A stretch of DNA of 64,000 nucleotides. Origin: Klebsiella terrigena. GTDB taxonomy: Bacteria; Pseudomonadota; Gammaproteobacteria; Enterobacterales; Enterobacteriaceae. The notes under the pieces are model-generated. The model had not been told where the DNA came from. It was given only the letters and a program-made list of their open reading frames with translations, and did not search any database. Below, piece after piece: positions 16,756-25,257 of this stretch (position 1 is the first letter of the stretch; every line of letters begins with the position of its first letter). The position numbers and the translations under genes are program-made. The DNA is taken from contig NZ_BJNO01000001.1 of assembly GCF_006539725.1 (NCBI RefSeq), positions 248,001 through 312,000 of the forward strand, given 5' to 3'.

Positions 16756-19494
16756 TTACATCGAGGATTTACCTCGGGTTCCGTCACAATTAACCGGAAC
16801 GACGTTATCCATCTCCGGATTAACGCCTGCGGGAGTCCAGTTAATTAATCCCAAATCGAGTTTGGCATTCGCCGTGGTCGTCAGAATAAAGGGTGTATTA
16901 GTTTTAGAAAAATCCATATTTTCTTTGAAACAGGTTAGCGGAATGCTCAGGGTGACCCATTTATTTAACGGGAGAGTATTCAAGGTCTCGTTGATAGCGA
17001 TAGAGGAAGCGCATGGCCAACCGCACTGCATACCTATTTCCATTTTACGATCGGGGTTTTTCTTAACGCGCAAAGTCACCATTAAATTACTGTTTGCCTT
17101 GAGATAATTATTCCGATTAATGCCTTTAACGTTGGTCGTCTGGAGTTGAATAGATGCTCCGGTACTCTCGCTGGTTCCCATAAATGTTACCTCGCGCGCA
17201 TCCTGCTGACGTTTATAATCGACAGGGCGTACGCTAATATACTGCATCGCGGATTTACCATTTATTGATACCTCGGTACCGGTCCAGTTACTCTCATCTC
17301 CCATTCTTAAGCGATGCTCATCGGAGGCTTTTTCACCGAACAGCTCGAGGCGGGTGGTGGCCACCGGCGATTTTTCCATGCTCAACTCCCGGCAGCCCAG
17401 GCGACGCTTATCGAGCGGTAAGCGATCCAAATCTTGATAATTAGCCGCCGTTCGTGAAGGCGGGTTGTAGGTCAATCCGTAACCAAAATTAAATAACACA
17501 TGCGCTTTATCCGGCTTCTGTTCAAATTCCGGACGCTGCCAGCCAGCGATATTAGTTGGCGCCGCGTTGATTGTGGTCGCACATTTCTGCGCTGGCCATG
17601 AAAACGACAAAGCCCCCTGGAAATCATGACTTATCGTACCGTTAGTGTCGCGGAAGATGACATCGGTAATGCCTTCTGCTTCGGTGCCAGGTAACCAGGC
17701 GGCAACGAATGCATCGGCAAGATTGATCTCTTCGTTGACGTAGAGCGGTCTGCCAGAAAACAAAATAACAACCGTCGGGATGCCGGCTTTATTGAGTTGT
17801 CTTAATAACTTGAGATCTCTGGAATAGCCAGCCTTCAGCTCGGAGTAGGATAGCGTCTTATTATCAGGAATATCACCTAACCACTCTGCGTATGAGTCTT
17901 CGCCCATGGCGACGATAGCCACATCGGGCCGTTCTTTAAGATCCAACTGGCTTGATGAGAGGGTCATTACGTTGTGTTTGCCAATGGTTTTCTCAATGGC
18001 GCCGGCGACGGTAACGGCGTCAGGGAAATCAGACAGGTTATTCTCCGTCCCTTGCCAGGTGAGGCTCCAGCCGCCAATTTGCTTGCTAATATCATTCGCG
18101 GCGCTACCGGCAACCAGCACGTTGAGGTCTCGGCTAAGGGGCAAAATGTTATTTTTGTTCTTTAGCAATACTAAGGACTTACGTACCGCCTCCCTTGCCA
18201 GGGCGCGGTGGTCAGGATTCCCAAGAATGCGCTGTTTCCCTGCAAGGGTGCGCTGAGACGGCATAGGCTTGTCCCACATACCGGCCCGCATTTTGACTCT
18301 CAGAATGCGACTGACGGCGTCGTCAATTCTGGAGATTGGGAGGGTTTTGTTATTCACACTATCGAGTAAGCTGGTGCGAAATGACATCCAGTCCTTTCTC
18401 GCCGTCACCATGAAAATATCTATGCCGGCCAGCACTGCGGCTTCGCAGTCTCCCATACTACAACCTGAGATTTCACTATGGCCGTTCCAGTCGGATATAA
18501 CTACGCCATCAAAACCCATTTTGTCCTTAAGTACCTGCGTGAGCATATAATAGCTGCCGTGCAGTTTGCCGTTATACTCGCTCCCGGCCTTAATTCCCCG
18601 AGCGGAATTTTTATCGTTTTTCCAGCTATTAAACGACGCCATTACGGCCTGAGCGCCCGCATCCAGGCCTGAAAAATATCCGACCGCGTGAATATTACGC
18701 AGGTCATCCTCTGAATAATGAGTATCACCGCGATCAACGCCGTACAGCGTACCGCCATCGCCAACAAAGTGCTTTACGGTAGAAATAACGTGATGTTGTC
18801 CCTTCAGGTCAGATGCAGAACCTTGTAGGCCCCTGACCATCTCTTTTGCATAGGCATAGACGATGGAGGGATCCTCAGAATAACCTTCGTAGGTGCGTCC
18901 CCAACGATCGTCACGTGGCACCGCGACGGTGGGAGCAAAGGTCCAGTCAAGACCTGTCGCGGCAACTTCGAGAGCCGTTGCCTGGCCAATTCTATAAATT
19001 AAATCCGGATCGCGGGCGGCTCCCAGGCCAATATTATGTGGGAAGAGAGTGGCCTGGAAGACGTTGTTATGACCATGAACCGCATCGGTAGCCCACATAA
19101 AGGGAATTCTGAAACCACGACCGGCAAAAGCCTTATCCGTTGCGACCCAGTATTTATCTGCTTCAGTGACCCAGCTCTGGGCCAGAGAGTGCTTATTGTT
19201 ATCAGGCCAACCCCCGCCACCGTTAAGAACCGAACCAATTTTATATTGAACCACTTCCTCAGGGGTGATTTCCCGAAAATCGGGCTGCAGCATTTGGCCA
19301 ATTTTTTCATCAAGGGTCATCTTTGCAAGAATCTCTTTGACTCTATTCTCAATCGCTTCATCTTTGGCAATGGCGCTATGTATCGCCGGCCAGTCGGAAA
19401 AGTAAGGTGCAACGGCAACTTCATTCGATGCCAACGCGACATTTGTGCTCAATAAGGCCACCAATGCGCAGTTAGCCCCCAGCATGATTTTCAT
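16756..19494 (-). CDS. Exported GH3 beta-glucosidase / exo-beta-glucanase
   Basis: The product is 912 aa from ATG 19494; a TTG two codons earlier is less likely. The signal peptide ends near ALA/ASN (residue ~23), placing the enzyme in the periplasm or outside. The GH3 N-terminal barrel carries MTLDEKIGQM, WATDAVHGHNN, FAPTVAVPRDDRWGRTYEGY, the KHFVGDGG motif and the nucleophile Asp in VVISDWNGH (residue ~335). The (alpha/beta)6 domain follows, with GEDSYAEWLGD carrying the likely acid/base region. The last ~230 residues form an ExoP-like galactose-binding module, as in Cel3A/exo-1,4-beta-glucan glucohydrolases. It releases glucose from beta-glucans or cellodextrins. A perfect LacI-type operator sits 28 bp upstream of the start. 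Confidence 0.92.
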   Translation of the reverse strand: MKIMLGANCALVALLSTNVALASNEVAVAPYFSDWPAIHSAIAKDEAIENRVKEILAKMTLDEKIGQMLQPDFREITPEEVVQYKIGSVLNGGGGWPDNNKHSLAQSWVTEADKYWVATDKAFAGRGFRIPFMWATDAVHGHNNVFQATLFPHNIGLGAARDPDLIYRIGQATALEVAATGLDWTFAPTVAVPRDDRWGRTYEGYSEDPSIVYAYAKEMVRGLQGSASDLKGQHHVISTVKHFVGDGGTLYGVDRGDTHYSEDDLRNIHAVGYFSGLDAGAQAVMASFNSWKNDKNSARGIKAGSEYNGKLHGSYYMLTQVLKDKMGFDGVVISDWNGHSEISGCSMGDCEAAVLAGIDIFMVTARKDWMSFRTSLLDSVNNKTLPISRIDDAVSRILRVKMRAGMWDKPMPSQRTLAGKQRILGNPDHRALAREAVRKSLVLLKNKNNILPLSRDLNVLVAGSAANDISKQIGGWSLTWQGTENNLSDFPDAVTVAGAIEKTIGKHNVMTLSSSQLDLKERPDVAIVAMGEDSYAEWLGDIPDNKTLSYSELKAGYSRDLKLLRQLNKAGIPTVVILFSGRPLYVNEEINLADAFVAAWLPGTEAEGITDVIFRDTNGTISHDFQGALSFSWPAQKCATTINAAPTNIAGWQRPEFEQKPDKAHVLFNFGYGLTYNPPSRTAANYQDLDRLPLDKRRLGCRELSMEKSPVATTRLELFGEKASDEHRLRMGDESNWTGTEVSINGKSAMQYISVRPVDYKRQQDAREVTFMGTSESTGASIQLQTTNVKGINRNNYLKANSNLMVTLRVKKNPDRKMEIGMQCGWPCASSIAINETLNTLPLNKWVTLSIPLTCFKENMDFSKTNTPFILTTTANAKLDLGLINWTPAGVNPEMDNVVPVNCDGTRGKSSM

Positions 19495-19515
19495 ACACAA
19501 ACCCCAGAGTAAGTT

Positions 19516-19533
19516 TTTATAGAAATCGATTTC
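19516..19533 (-). promoter_or_regulatory. GH3 promoter with LacI-type operator GAAATCGATTTC
   Basis: The perfect 12-bp palindrome GAAATCGATTTC occupies 19522-19533. Directly next to it on the minus strand is a -10-like TATAAA (19521-19516), about 22 bp from the GH3 ATG. A repressor bound here would cover the -10/-35 spacer. The central CG and the A/T-rich arms are typical of LacI/GalR-family sites; the regulator encoded at 23115-24131 is the obvious candidate. Confidence 0.75.
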
Positions 19534-20036
19534 ACGCGCATGCTAGTGACGTGCTCATGTTTTATGCATGCCGTATCCGTGAGCTATAAGAGCATGAACA
19601 ACCTTTGCAATCTATGTCTTGATGAAGGAACAGTAAGGCTCATCTTCGAAACAGAGATGGGAATCACAAAAATCGCACAGCTGGCTAGAAATCGATTTCA
19701 GAAGGATCGTGATGTGGCTATGATGGCAATGAAGTCGTACATGACCCAAGGTGCATTACATGTAGTTTCTGATGGAAATCCTGTGTCAGCTATTCTTACC
19801 GCTATTGAGTCACTATCGTTTCGGTCACACCGACCGCGCCGATCGTTACTTTGGAATAGGCTACGCATAAGAATTTACTACTGAAGATAAGCTACAAAAC
19901 ATTTAGAGCGTAAACAGGTCGATTTATCACAAGGCGATGGTGGCTGCCGTATCAATCTATTTCATCGGTGATCTATTTTCTGTTGTCTATTTTTTGGAAT
20001 CATTATGTTTAGGGTGTTTAATTCGGAGAGTTTTCA
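19534..20036. other. GH3/GH9 divergent intergenic region
   Basis: About 500 bp with no recognisable gene. A 114-codon open frame (19540-19884, plus) has no family resemblance and spans the operator, so I do not call it. The region holds the second operator and a long leader for the GH9 gene; GGAG (20024-20027) is the GH9 ribosome site. Confidence 0.5.
19688..19699 (+). promoter_or_regulatory. LacI-type operator upstream of the GH9 gene
   Basis: A second perfect copy of GAAATCGATTTC, with the same flanking TA...A as the GH3 site 166 bp away. A TATGAT hexamer at 19719-19724 could be the -10 of a plus-strand promoter whose -35 region overlaps the operator, leaving a leader of about 300 nt to the GH9 start. 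The two sites could also be bridged by one repressor tetramer through looping. Confidence 0.7.
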
Positions 20037-22376
20037 ATGAACACACGCAGAACAGTTAAGTTCTCACTCATTTTCTCTAGTCTTTTCGCTTTACAGGGTT
20101 GTATTAACGGCGATGGTAGTAGCACTCAACAGAGTGCCAGCCCGGCAGAGGAGTTAGTGAATAATGGGAGTTTTGCCGCGGGGACGGATGGCTGGTGGGC
20201 CGCAGGAGGCAAGCTGGATCGTGTAGACAATATGGGCTGCTTTACCTTCACTAACGGTGGAGCGAATCCCTGGGATGTCATTTTTGCTCAGTCCGGGATC
20301 CCTCTGGCGGAAGGCCAGTCTTATAATCTTAGCTTTACAGCGGTAACCAGGAAGCCAATTAATGCCAAAATTTTGGTTCAACAAGATGGCGCGCCATACA
20401 CGAACTATTTCGCCCAGGATGTTGAATTAAACGAAACACGAAAAGACTTTAATTTTAAATTCACCCCTAAATCAGCAGACGAGAAGGCCCAGTTCCAGCT
20501 TCAGCTGGGCACTCAGTCTCCGACCACGGTTTGCCTCAGCAACGTTTCTTTGAAGGGGCCTCGGCTGAAGGTCGCGTCGAACTTTGCGCCGATTAGGGTA
20601 AACCAGGTCGGATACTTGCCGCATGCGTTGAAGCGAGCAACCATGGTGAGTGATTCGACTCAGCCATTGAGCTGGACTCTACTCAATAGCGTGGGGACGA
20701 AAGTGGCCGAGGGTCAGACTAAACCCTTCGGTATCAACCGTGCCTCAAATGAAAATGTGCATATTATCGATTTCAGCCAGTACACGGAAGAAACAGACAA
20801 GTTAACGTTGGTGGTGGGTGATAAAAAGAGCCACCCATTTAATATCAGCAGCAAACTCTATCAACAGCTGAAGTACGATGCGCTCTCTTTCTTCTACCAG
20901 CAGCGTAGCGGTATTCCTATCGAGAAACAGTACGTTCAACGGCCCGATCTTGCCCGTCCGGCAGGGCATCCGTCAGAACGAGTAACGTGCTTTAATAAGA
21001 CCGACGCCAAAGGCAATAAATGGCCTGGCTGTGATTATAAGCTGGATGTTACCGGTGGCTGGTACGATGCGGGGGACCAGGGTAAATACGTTGTGAATGG
21101 CGGTATTTCCACATGGACCTTAATGAATTTCTTTGAACACGAGAAATACTCTCGCAACGTTAAGGAAAGCGCATTTAGCGATGGTAAGGTAAAAATCCCC
21201 GAAAATAACAATCGCAAGAACGATCTTCTGGATGAAGCGCGCTGGATGATGGACTTTATGCTGGCAATGCAGGTCCCTGATGGCAAGAAGGCGTGGGTAC
21301 CCGTCGGCGATCAGTCCGGTCATCTTGAGGCGCTCAAGCTGACAGAGATCGATGCTTCAGGGATGGCGTTTCATAAAGTGGCCGATGAGGCCTGGACCGG
21401 CATGCCGCTTCCGCCACATAAAGATCCCCAGCCGCGTTATTTAAGCCAGCCGAGTACTGCCGCGACCTTAAATCTGGCGGCGACTGCAGCGCAATGCGCG
21501 CGCGTCTGGAAAGATACGGACGCAGCCTATGCGAAACGCTGCCTCGCAGCGGCAGAGAAAGCATGGAAATCGGCTAATAAGCATCCAAACGTTTTTGCCT
21601 ACGACAACTTTGTCGGTTCAGGCCCGTATGATGATACCAAAGTAGATGATGAGTTCTATTGGGCTGCGGCGGAACTGTTTACCACAACAGGCAAAGCTGA
21701 ATATCTCGATGCGATAAAAAACTCGCGCTACTACCTCACCAGTCCTAAGGGCGATAAAGACGCGACGGGCGATCTCTTCTGGCAGGACGTCTCTGCTGCC
21801 GGGACGATTACCCTGGCGCTGGTGCCGAACGATCTTCCTGCTGAAGACGTTAAAAAAGCCAAACAGACGATTATTAATACTGCGAACGCCTACGCGCAAA
21901 GCGTACAGACTGAGGGGTATCTGATTCCTTATTCTGCAGTGGAGTATCCATGGGGTTCTAACTCGAACCTGATGAACCGCAGTATTTTCCTTGGGCTGGC
22001 GCATGATTTCACCGGCGACCGCAAATATGTCCAGGCGATGTCTGACGCCATGGATTATGTTCTCGGACGCAACCCGCTCGATCAATCCTATGTGTCGGGT
22101 TACGGTAGCCGACCGCTCAAGAATCCGCACCATAGATTCTGGGCTCAGCAGCTCGATCCGACATCACCGCTGGTGCCGCCAGGCGTGATGTCCGGTGGGC
22201 CGAACTCGATTAGCTTCAGCGATCCTATCGCTGCCAGTCTCAAAGGACATTGTACCGGGCAAACATGCTGGAAAGATGAAATTGGCGCATGGACTCTGAA
22301 TGAAGTCACAATTAACTGGAATGCGCCTTTCTTCTGGACAACCAGCTATATCGATGAAGGTTATCTGAACAAGTAA
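20037..22376 (+). CDS. GH9 cellulase (endoglucanase) lipoprotein with CBM4/9-like module
   Basis: A 779-aa enzyme. The N-terminal lipoprotein signal has lipobox LQGC (Cys ~22), so it is membrane-anchored, probably at the cell surface. Residues ~38-180 are a CBM4/9-type beta-sandwich (NNGSFAAGTDGWW start). Residues ~185-275 are the Ig-like CelD N-terminal domain (IRVNQVGYLPHALKRA). The GH9 barrel runs from ~280 to the end. Catalytic features: GGWYDAGDQGKY with Asp344 and Asp347, the NPHHRFW histidine motif, and the acid Glu756 in LNEVTINWNAP. The enzyme hydrolyses internal beta-1,4-glucan bonds. The upstream operator and a strong terminator mark it as a single-gene unit of the local regulon. 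GH9 enzymes are uncommon in enterobacteria. Confidence 0.93.
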   Translation: MNTRRTVKFSLIFSSLFALQGCINGDGSSTQQSASPAEELVNNGSFAAGTDGWWAAGGKLDRVDNMGCFTFTNGGANPWDVIFAQSGIPLAEGQSYNLSFTAVTRKPINAKILVQQDGAPYTNYFAQDVELNETRKDFNFKFTPKSADEKAQFQLQLGTQSPTTVCLSNVSLKGPRLKVASNFAPIRVNQVGYLPHALKRATMVSDSTQPLSWTLLNSVGTKVAEGQTKPFGINRASNENVHIIDFSQYTEETDKLTLVVGDKKSHPFNISSKLYQQLKYDALSFFYQQRSGIPIEKQYVQRPDLARPAGHPSERVTCFNKTDAKGNKWPGCDYKLDVTGGWYDAGDQGKYVVNGGISTWTLMNFFEHEKYSRNVKESAFSDGKVKIPENNNRKNDLLDEARWMMDFMLAMQVPDGKKAWVPVGDQSGHLEALKLTEIDASGMAFHKVADEAWTGMPLPPHKDPQPRYLSQPSTAATLNLAATAAQCARVWKDTDAAYAKRCLAAAEKAWKSANKHPNVFAYDNFVGSGPYDDTKVDDEFYWAAAELFTTTGKAEYLDAIKNSRYYLTSPKGDKDATGDLFWQDVSAAGTITLALVPNDLPAEDVKKAKQTIINTANAYAQSVQTEGYLIPYSAVEYPWGSNSNLMNRSIFLGLAHDFTGDRKYVQAMSDAMDYVLGRNPLDQSYVSGYGSRPLKNPHHRFWAQQLDPTSPLVPPGVMSGGPNSISFSDPIAASLKGHCTGQTCWKDEIGAWTLNEVTINWNAPFFWTTSYIDEGYLNK

Positions 22377-22395
22377 AGCTAAAGATATAATATGA

Positions 22396-22429
22396 GGTGC
22401 GGCATTGTGATATATGCCGCACCTTTTTT
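22396..22429 (+). terminator. Rho-independent terminator of the GH9 gene
   Basis: GGTGCGGCA (22396-22404) and TGCCGCACC (22415-22423) form a perfect 9-bp stem with a 10-nt loop, followed by TTTTTT (22424-22429). It begins 20 bp after the GH9 stop. This is a classical intrinsic terminator. Confidence 0.95.
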
Positions 22430-22439
22430 ATGGCTGACA

Positions 22440-22700
22440 ATAAGCCCGACGGGTGATGGAATGGGTTGAGTGGGGGCAGCAACCGGGGGGCTTATTCGCC
22501 GCTCTCTGGCAAGGAGGGGGATGTCCTGTTCGTTTTGTTGGTCAGCACCATCACCGCCATTTAAATCAGCCGACCGCTGGTGTTTTCTTGTCCGCCCGGG
22601 ACTACGTTTCGATGGCGCGTTGACTGGGGATGCTATCTCAGACCTCCTCGCCGGCAGCGCCGGTAGCCATACGCCGTTTATAGTCCCGCTATTTCCTTGA
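22440..22700 (+). pseudogene. Possible decayed ABC-permease fragment
   Basis: GC-richer segment than its AT-rich surroundings, with open stretches broken by frameshifts. One frame reads VLFVLLVSTITAI before a stop. Another reads LSARDYVSMAR followed by a stop and LG, resembling the coupling motif (x-RDYVxAARALG) of Dpp/Opp-type permeases. No intact frame exists. The resemblance is short and may be chance. Confidence 0.25.
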
Positions 22701-22993
22701 GCCGCGCCGAGTCGGCTTTTCTGGTCTTAAATGCCGCTTATCCGGTTTCTCACGGCTGGCCAACAAACCCGATATTCAGATTATCCGTTATTGACGCCAT
22801 ATCGGCTGTCTGAGTATTGCGGGGCTATTTTCATAAACACAGCATGACCTCTGTAGCAGCAAAGATTTAATAATTGCACAGGGTTATTATAGTAATTGAT
22901 ATCTTTAACAATTATCGAATGATGGGTGCAGACCGGGAAAAGAGCCGTATTCATTTTTCAGGCGGGCAGGAGAGTAGGCCGGCTTCATCAGAC
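22701..22993. other. Non-coding stretch downstream of GH9
   Basis: About 290 bp without recognisable genes. A weak hairpin AGCCG...CGGCT followed by TTTTC lies near 22698-22718. Nothing else was identified. Confidence 0.4.
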
Positions 22994-23037
22994 AAAACCC
23001 TCCGAACGATAAAGGCAAGGGTTTTTTATCGGGATGA
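22994..23037. terminator. Possible intrinsic terminator, U-run on plus strand
   Basis: AAAACCCT (22994-23001) pairs with AGGGTTTT (23028-23035), and six T residues run from 23032 to 23037. The loop is long (26 nt). It could act on plus-strand readthrough from GH9 or, less efficiently, on minus-strand transcripts from the lacI-type gene. Confidence 0.45.
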
Positions 23038-23056
23038 TTAATGAGAGAATTTAAAC

Positions 23057-23104
23057 ATCCGTGAGCTTTCCGTAAAATCATATTGATCGGAAAAGCTTAC
23101 GGAT
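23057..23104 (-). terminator. Stem-loop terminator candidate after the LacI-type gene
   Basis: Read on the minus strand, CCGTAAGCTTTTCCG and CGGAAAGCTCACGG form a nearly perfect 14-15-bp stem around a ~15-nt loop, beginning about 10 bp after the repressor stop codon. The downstream flank is ATGTTTAAATT and so only moderately U-rich. Confidence 0.6.
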
Positions 23105-23114
23105 AAAGGCTAAA

Positions 23115-24131
23115 TCATTTGAATTCCAGAGCGGTTTTCCGGTTAACAATCTGCAGCTCAGGAAGCAGGGATTCACTTTCGTTTGTTACTTCATCATCAC
23201 CGCCATTAATTAAGCTAAGCAGCGTCTGCGCCAGCTTAACGCCGGTTTCATAAATGGGCTGTTTGATGGTGGTAAGGGGAGGGTTACTATATGTTGAAAA
23301 GGGCAGGTCATCGAAGCCAATTACGGAAATATCATCAGGCACGTCTAAATCAGCCTCTTTGAGGCCGAGTATCGCACCGTATGCGGTTTGATCGTTGGCA
23401 CAAAATACGGCACTGAAATCAATATTATTGGCGACCAGATGCTTAATCGCCTGGCGACCACCTTCTTCGCTGAAGTCACCTTGTACAACGAGGTCTGGAT
23501 TATACTCAATGCCTGCAATGCTCAGGGCCTGGCGGTAGCCATTAAGACGATCAACCGCATCCTTTTGATCCATCTTGCCAAGAATATGCGCAATCTTTCG
23601 ATGCCCAAGATCTAATAAGTATTGCGTCGCCATATAACCGCCGAGGCTATTGTTGACATTAAATGAACGAACCTGCGCTGTATTAATATCATGGCCGGCT
23701 GCTACGATAGGGACCTGAAGGGATAACTCGATGAGACTTTGTTGGCTAACGTGTCCCGTTAATATAATTATTCCATCGACGCGACGGTCAATCAATAACT
23801 GCATACGATCGAGTTCTTGCTGCGACTTCCAGTGACCGCTCACGACAACAGGAACGTAGCCGGTACCTTCAAGGGTTTTTTCCACACCACGCAACATTTC
23901 ATTAGAAAACGGACTATCAAGATGCTGTGTCAGCACGCCAAGCGTCATTGACTGGCCGCTCTTTAATGATTGCGCCATGAGATTGGGCCGGAAATCTAAC
24001 TCCTTTATAGCCTGTTCGACCGCAATACGCTTCTCTTCAGCAACTTTAGCCGATCCTGTCAATATACGAGAAACAGTACTTGCAGAGACACCTGCGACAC
24101 GAGCAATATCGTAGACTGTCGTGCTTTTCAT
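23115..24131 (-). CDS. LacI/GalR-family repressor of the beta-glucan island
   Basis: The product is 338 aa from ATG 24131 (a GTG at 24146 is possible). The frame extends to 24197 but the LacI HTH begins here: TTVYDIARVAGVSASTVSRI is helix-turn-helix plus recognition helix, and the hinge region is RPNLMAQSLKSGQSMTLGV. The C-terminal part is a type-I periplasmic-binding fold with DGIIILTGH, FNVNNSLGGYMATQYLLDLGHRKIAHI and DISVIGFDDLPFSTYSNPPLTTI. It is encoded between the GH9 gene and the porin/MalM-like pair, and the only LacI-type regulator in the window. GAAATCGATTTC palindromes upstream of the surrounding operons fit this family's operator type. The effector is probably cellobiose, glucose or a phosphorylated form. 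Confidence 0.93.
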   Translation of the reverse strand: MKSTTVYDIARVAGVSASTVSRILTGSAKVAEEKRIAVEQAIKELDFRPNLMAQSLKSGQSMTLGVLTQHLDSPFSNEMLRGVEKTLEGTGYVPVVVSGHWKSQQELDRMQLLIDRRVDGIIILTGHVSQQSLIELSLQVPIVAAGHDINTAQVRSFNVNNSLGGYMATQYLLDLGHRKIAHILGKMDQKDAVDRLNGYRQALSIAGIEYNPDLVVQGDFSEEGGRQAIKHLVANNIDFSAVFCANDQTAYGAILGLKEADLDVPDDISVIGFDDLPFSTYSNPPLTTIKQPIYETGVKLAQTLLSLINGGDDEVTNESESLLPELQIVNRKTALEFK

Positions 24132-24232
24132 CCTGGCTTTCTTCACGTGGCTCTCTATTACATTTAATGGTTCAATAGAATCATCATGGTTACCCATCGA
24201 GCAAGGTTACGATAGATATGGTGAGTTCTCAA

Positions 24233-25132
24233 CTATAAATTTTTCCTTTCATTATCCTCAATCACAGAAAAGAAAACATCTCTGGCTTTTGTAAATCCGG
24301 AACACTCAGCTTCACGAACATACTGAATGGCTTGTTCATAGTCTTTGAAAGATAAGGATTTTCTTATTTTCTCATAATATTCCTGTGCGCTTATACCAGC
24401 AGCAGTGTTGGGCCTATTTTGCAGACATACAGGCGTCCTTACCGGGGCCTCTTCTGTAACATAGCGGTCATCAGCACTTTTTATAAGTTCAAGCTTTATA
24501 CGTCCCGTGGTGGAATGGGGGACGGCTAGCTTAGAAAATTTACCAACATCAGAAACCCTGTCGTAACGCATACTATTTTGTAACAATTCATTGTCAATAA
24601 CGGTACTTCCGGAAGCGTCTTTAGCGGTTGTGTAAATTAACAAATACAGTTTTGTATAACCATCCGGTAATGAGAATGTGCCTTTGTAAAGGTTGGCGCC
24701 GAATGAATCCTCGCTGTAGGGGAAGTGGCTACTTTTTATTACATTAACAACGTTAAAGTTTTCATCTAAAATCATCACGGAAGGGATGAACACGCTAAAA
24801 TCGAGTGGCGAACCTAATTTTACCGACCGACCCACCTGTTTACCTTCGACAGAATAGGCCGCAACATAACTCTTCTCTGAGTTAAAAGAAAAAACCTGGC
24901 TATTTTCATTGATCTGGGCCATGACGCTATCACCCTGGATAGGGGTGTACTTAATATTGCTGAGCTTATCAATGGCTGCCTTTGCCGCAAGCGCATTCCG
25001 GTCGATGGCCACCTGTTCCTGCAGTGAATGAGCGTTCGTGCCTGATGTCGATGCTACAAATGAATGACAGCCAGTAACCAGCAGGCTGAGCAGGAGCAGA
25101 GAGAGATTTAGCGAAGATGTTTTATGTTTCAT
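24233..25132 (-). CDS. MalM-family periplasmic lipoprotein
   Basis: A 299-aa protein related to E. coli MalM in length and pattern. The N-terminus is a lipoprotein signal with lipobox VTGC (Cys ~22). The core shows YTPIQGDSVMAQIN, AAYSVEGKQVGR, SPLDFSVFIPSVMILDENF, GANLYKGTFSLPDGYTKLYLLIYTT and a C-terminal helical repeat (SFKDYEQAIQYVREAECSGFTKARD) like MalM's last helices. MalM lies downstream of lamB in the maltose operon; here the gene follows a LamB-type porin in the same order. MalM's molecular role is unknown but is thought to assist periplasmic sugar handling. It sits 101 bp upstream of the repressor start. Confidence 0.85.
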   Translation of the reverse strand: MKHKTSSLNLSLLLLSLLVTGCHSFVASTSGTNAHSLQEQVAIDRNALAAKAAIDKLSNIKYTPIQGDSVMAQINENSQVFSFNSEKSYVAAYSVEGKQVGRSVKLGSPLDFSVFIPSVMILDENFNVVNVIKSSHFPYSEDSFGANLYKGTFSLPDGYTKLYLLIYTTAKDASGSTVIDNELLQNSMRYDRVSDVGKFSKLAVPHSTTGRIKLELIKSADDRYVTEEAPVRTPVCLQNRPNTAAGISAQEYYEKIRKSLSFKDYEQAIQYVREAECSGFTKARDVFFSVIEDNERKNL

Positions 25133-25214
25133 GCTTAACAGAGACCCGGTGATAGTAAGTTTTAAGATTGCGTATTATAAAATTCTGATCGTGCGCTGAG
25201 CGCTGCATCTGATG

Positions 25215-25240
25215 TAAAGCGGATCGTTAGATCCGCTTTA
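25215..25240 (-). other. Strong intercistronic hairpin between porin and MalM-like gene
   Basis: TAAAGCGGATC (25215-25225) and GATCCGCTTTA (25230-25240) form a perfect 11-bp stem with a GTTA loop. It lies between the porin stop and the MalM-like start, the position where malK-lamB-malM carries extragenic palindromes. It probably lowers downstream expression or stabilises the porin mRNA; the following U content is low, so it is a leaky terminator at most. Confidence 0.7.
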
Positions 25241-25257
25241 CTATCGACCTGGCGTCA

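Noticed and set aside
19540-19884. 114-codon plus-strand open frame between GH3 and GH9
   Set aside because: No recognisable family or ribosome site, and it spans a LacI-type operator; most likely chance in an AT-rich regulatory region.
19994-20022. TTGGAA-17 bp-TTTAAT promoter-like pair just before the GH9 start
   Set aside because: The transcription start would fall after the GGAG ribosome site, leaving no usable leader.
22470-22700. 76-codon open frame as an intact gene
   Set aside because: Composition and broken neighbouring frames suggest debris, not a functional protein.
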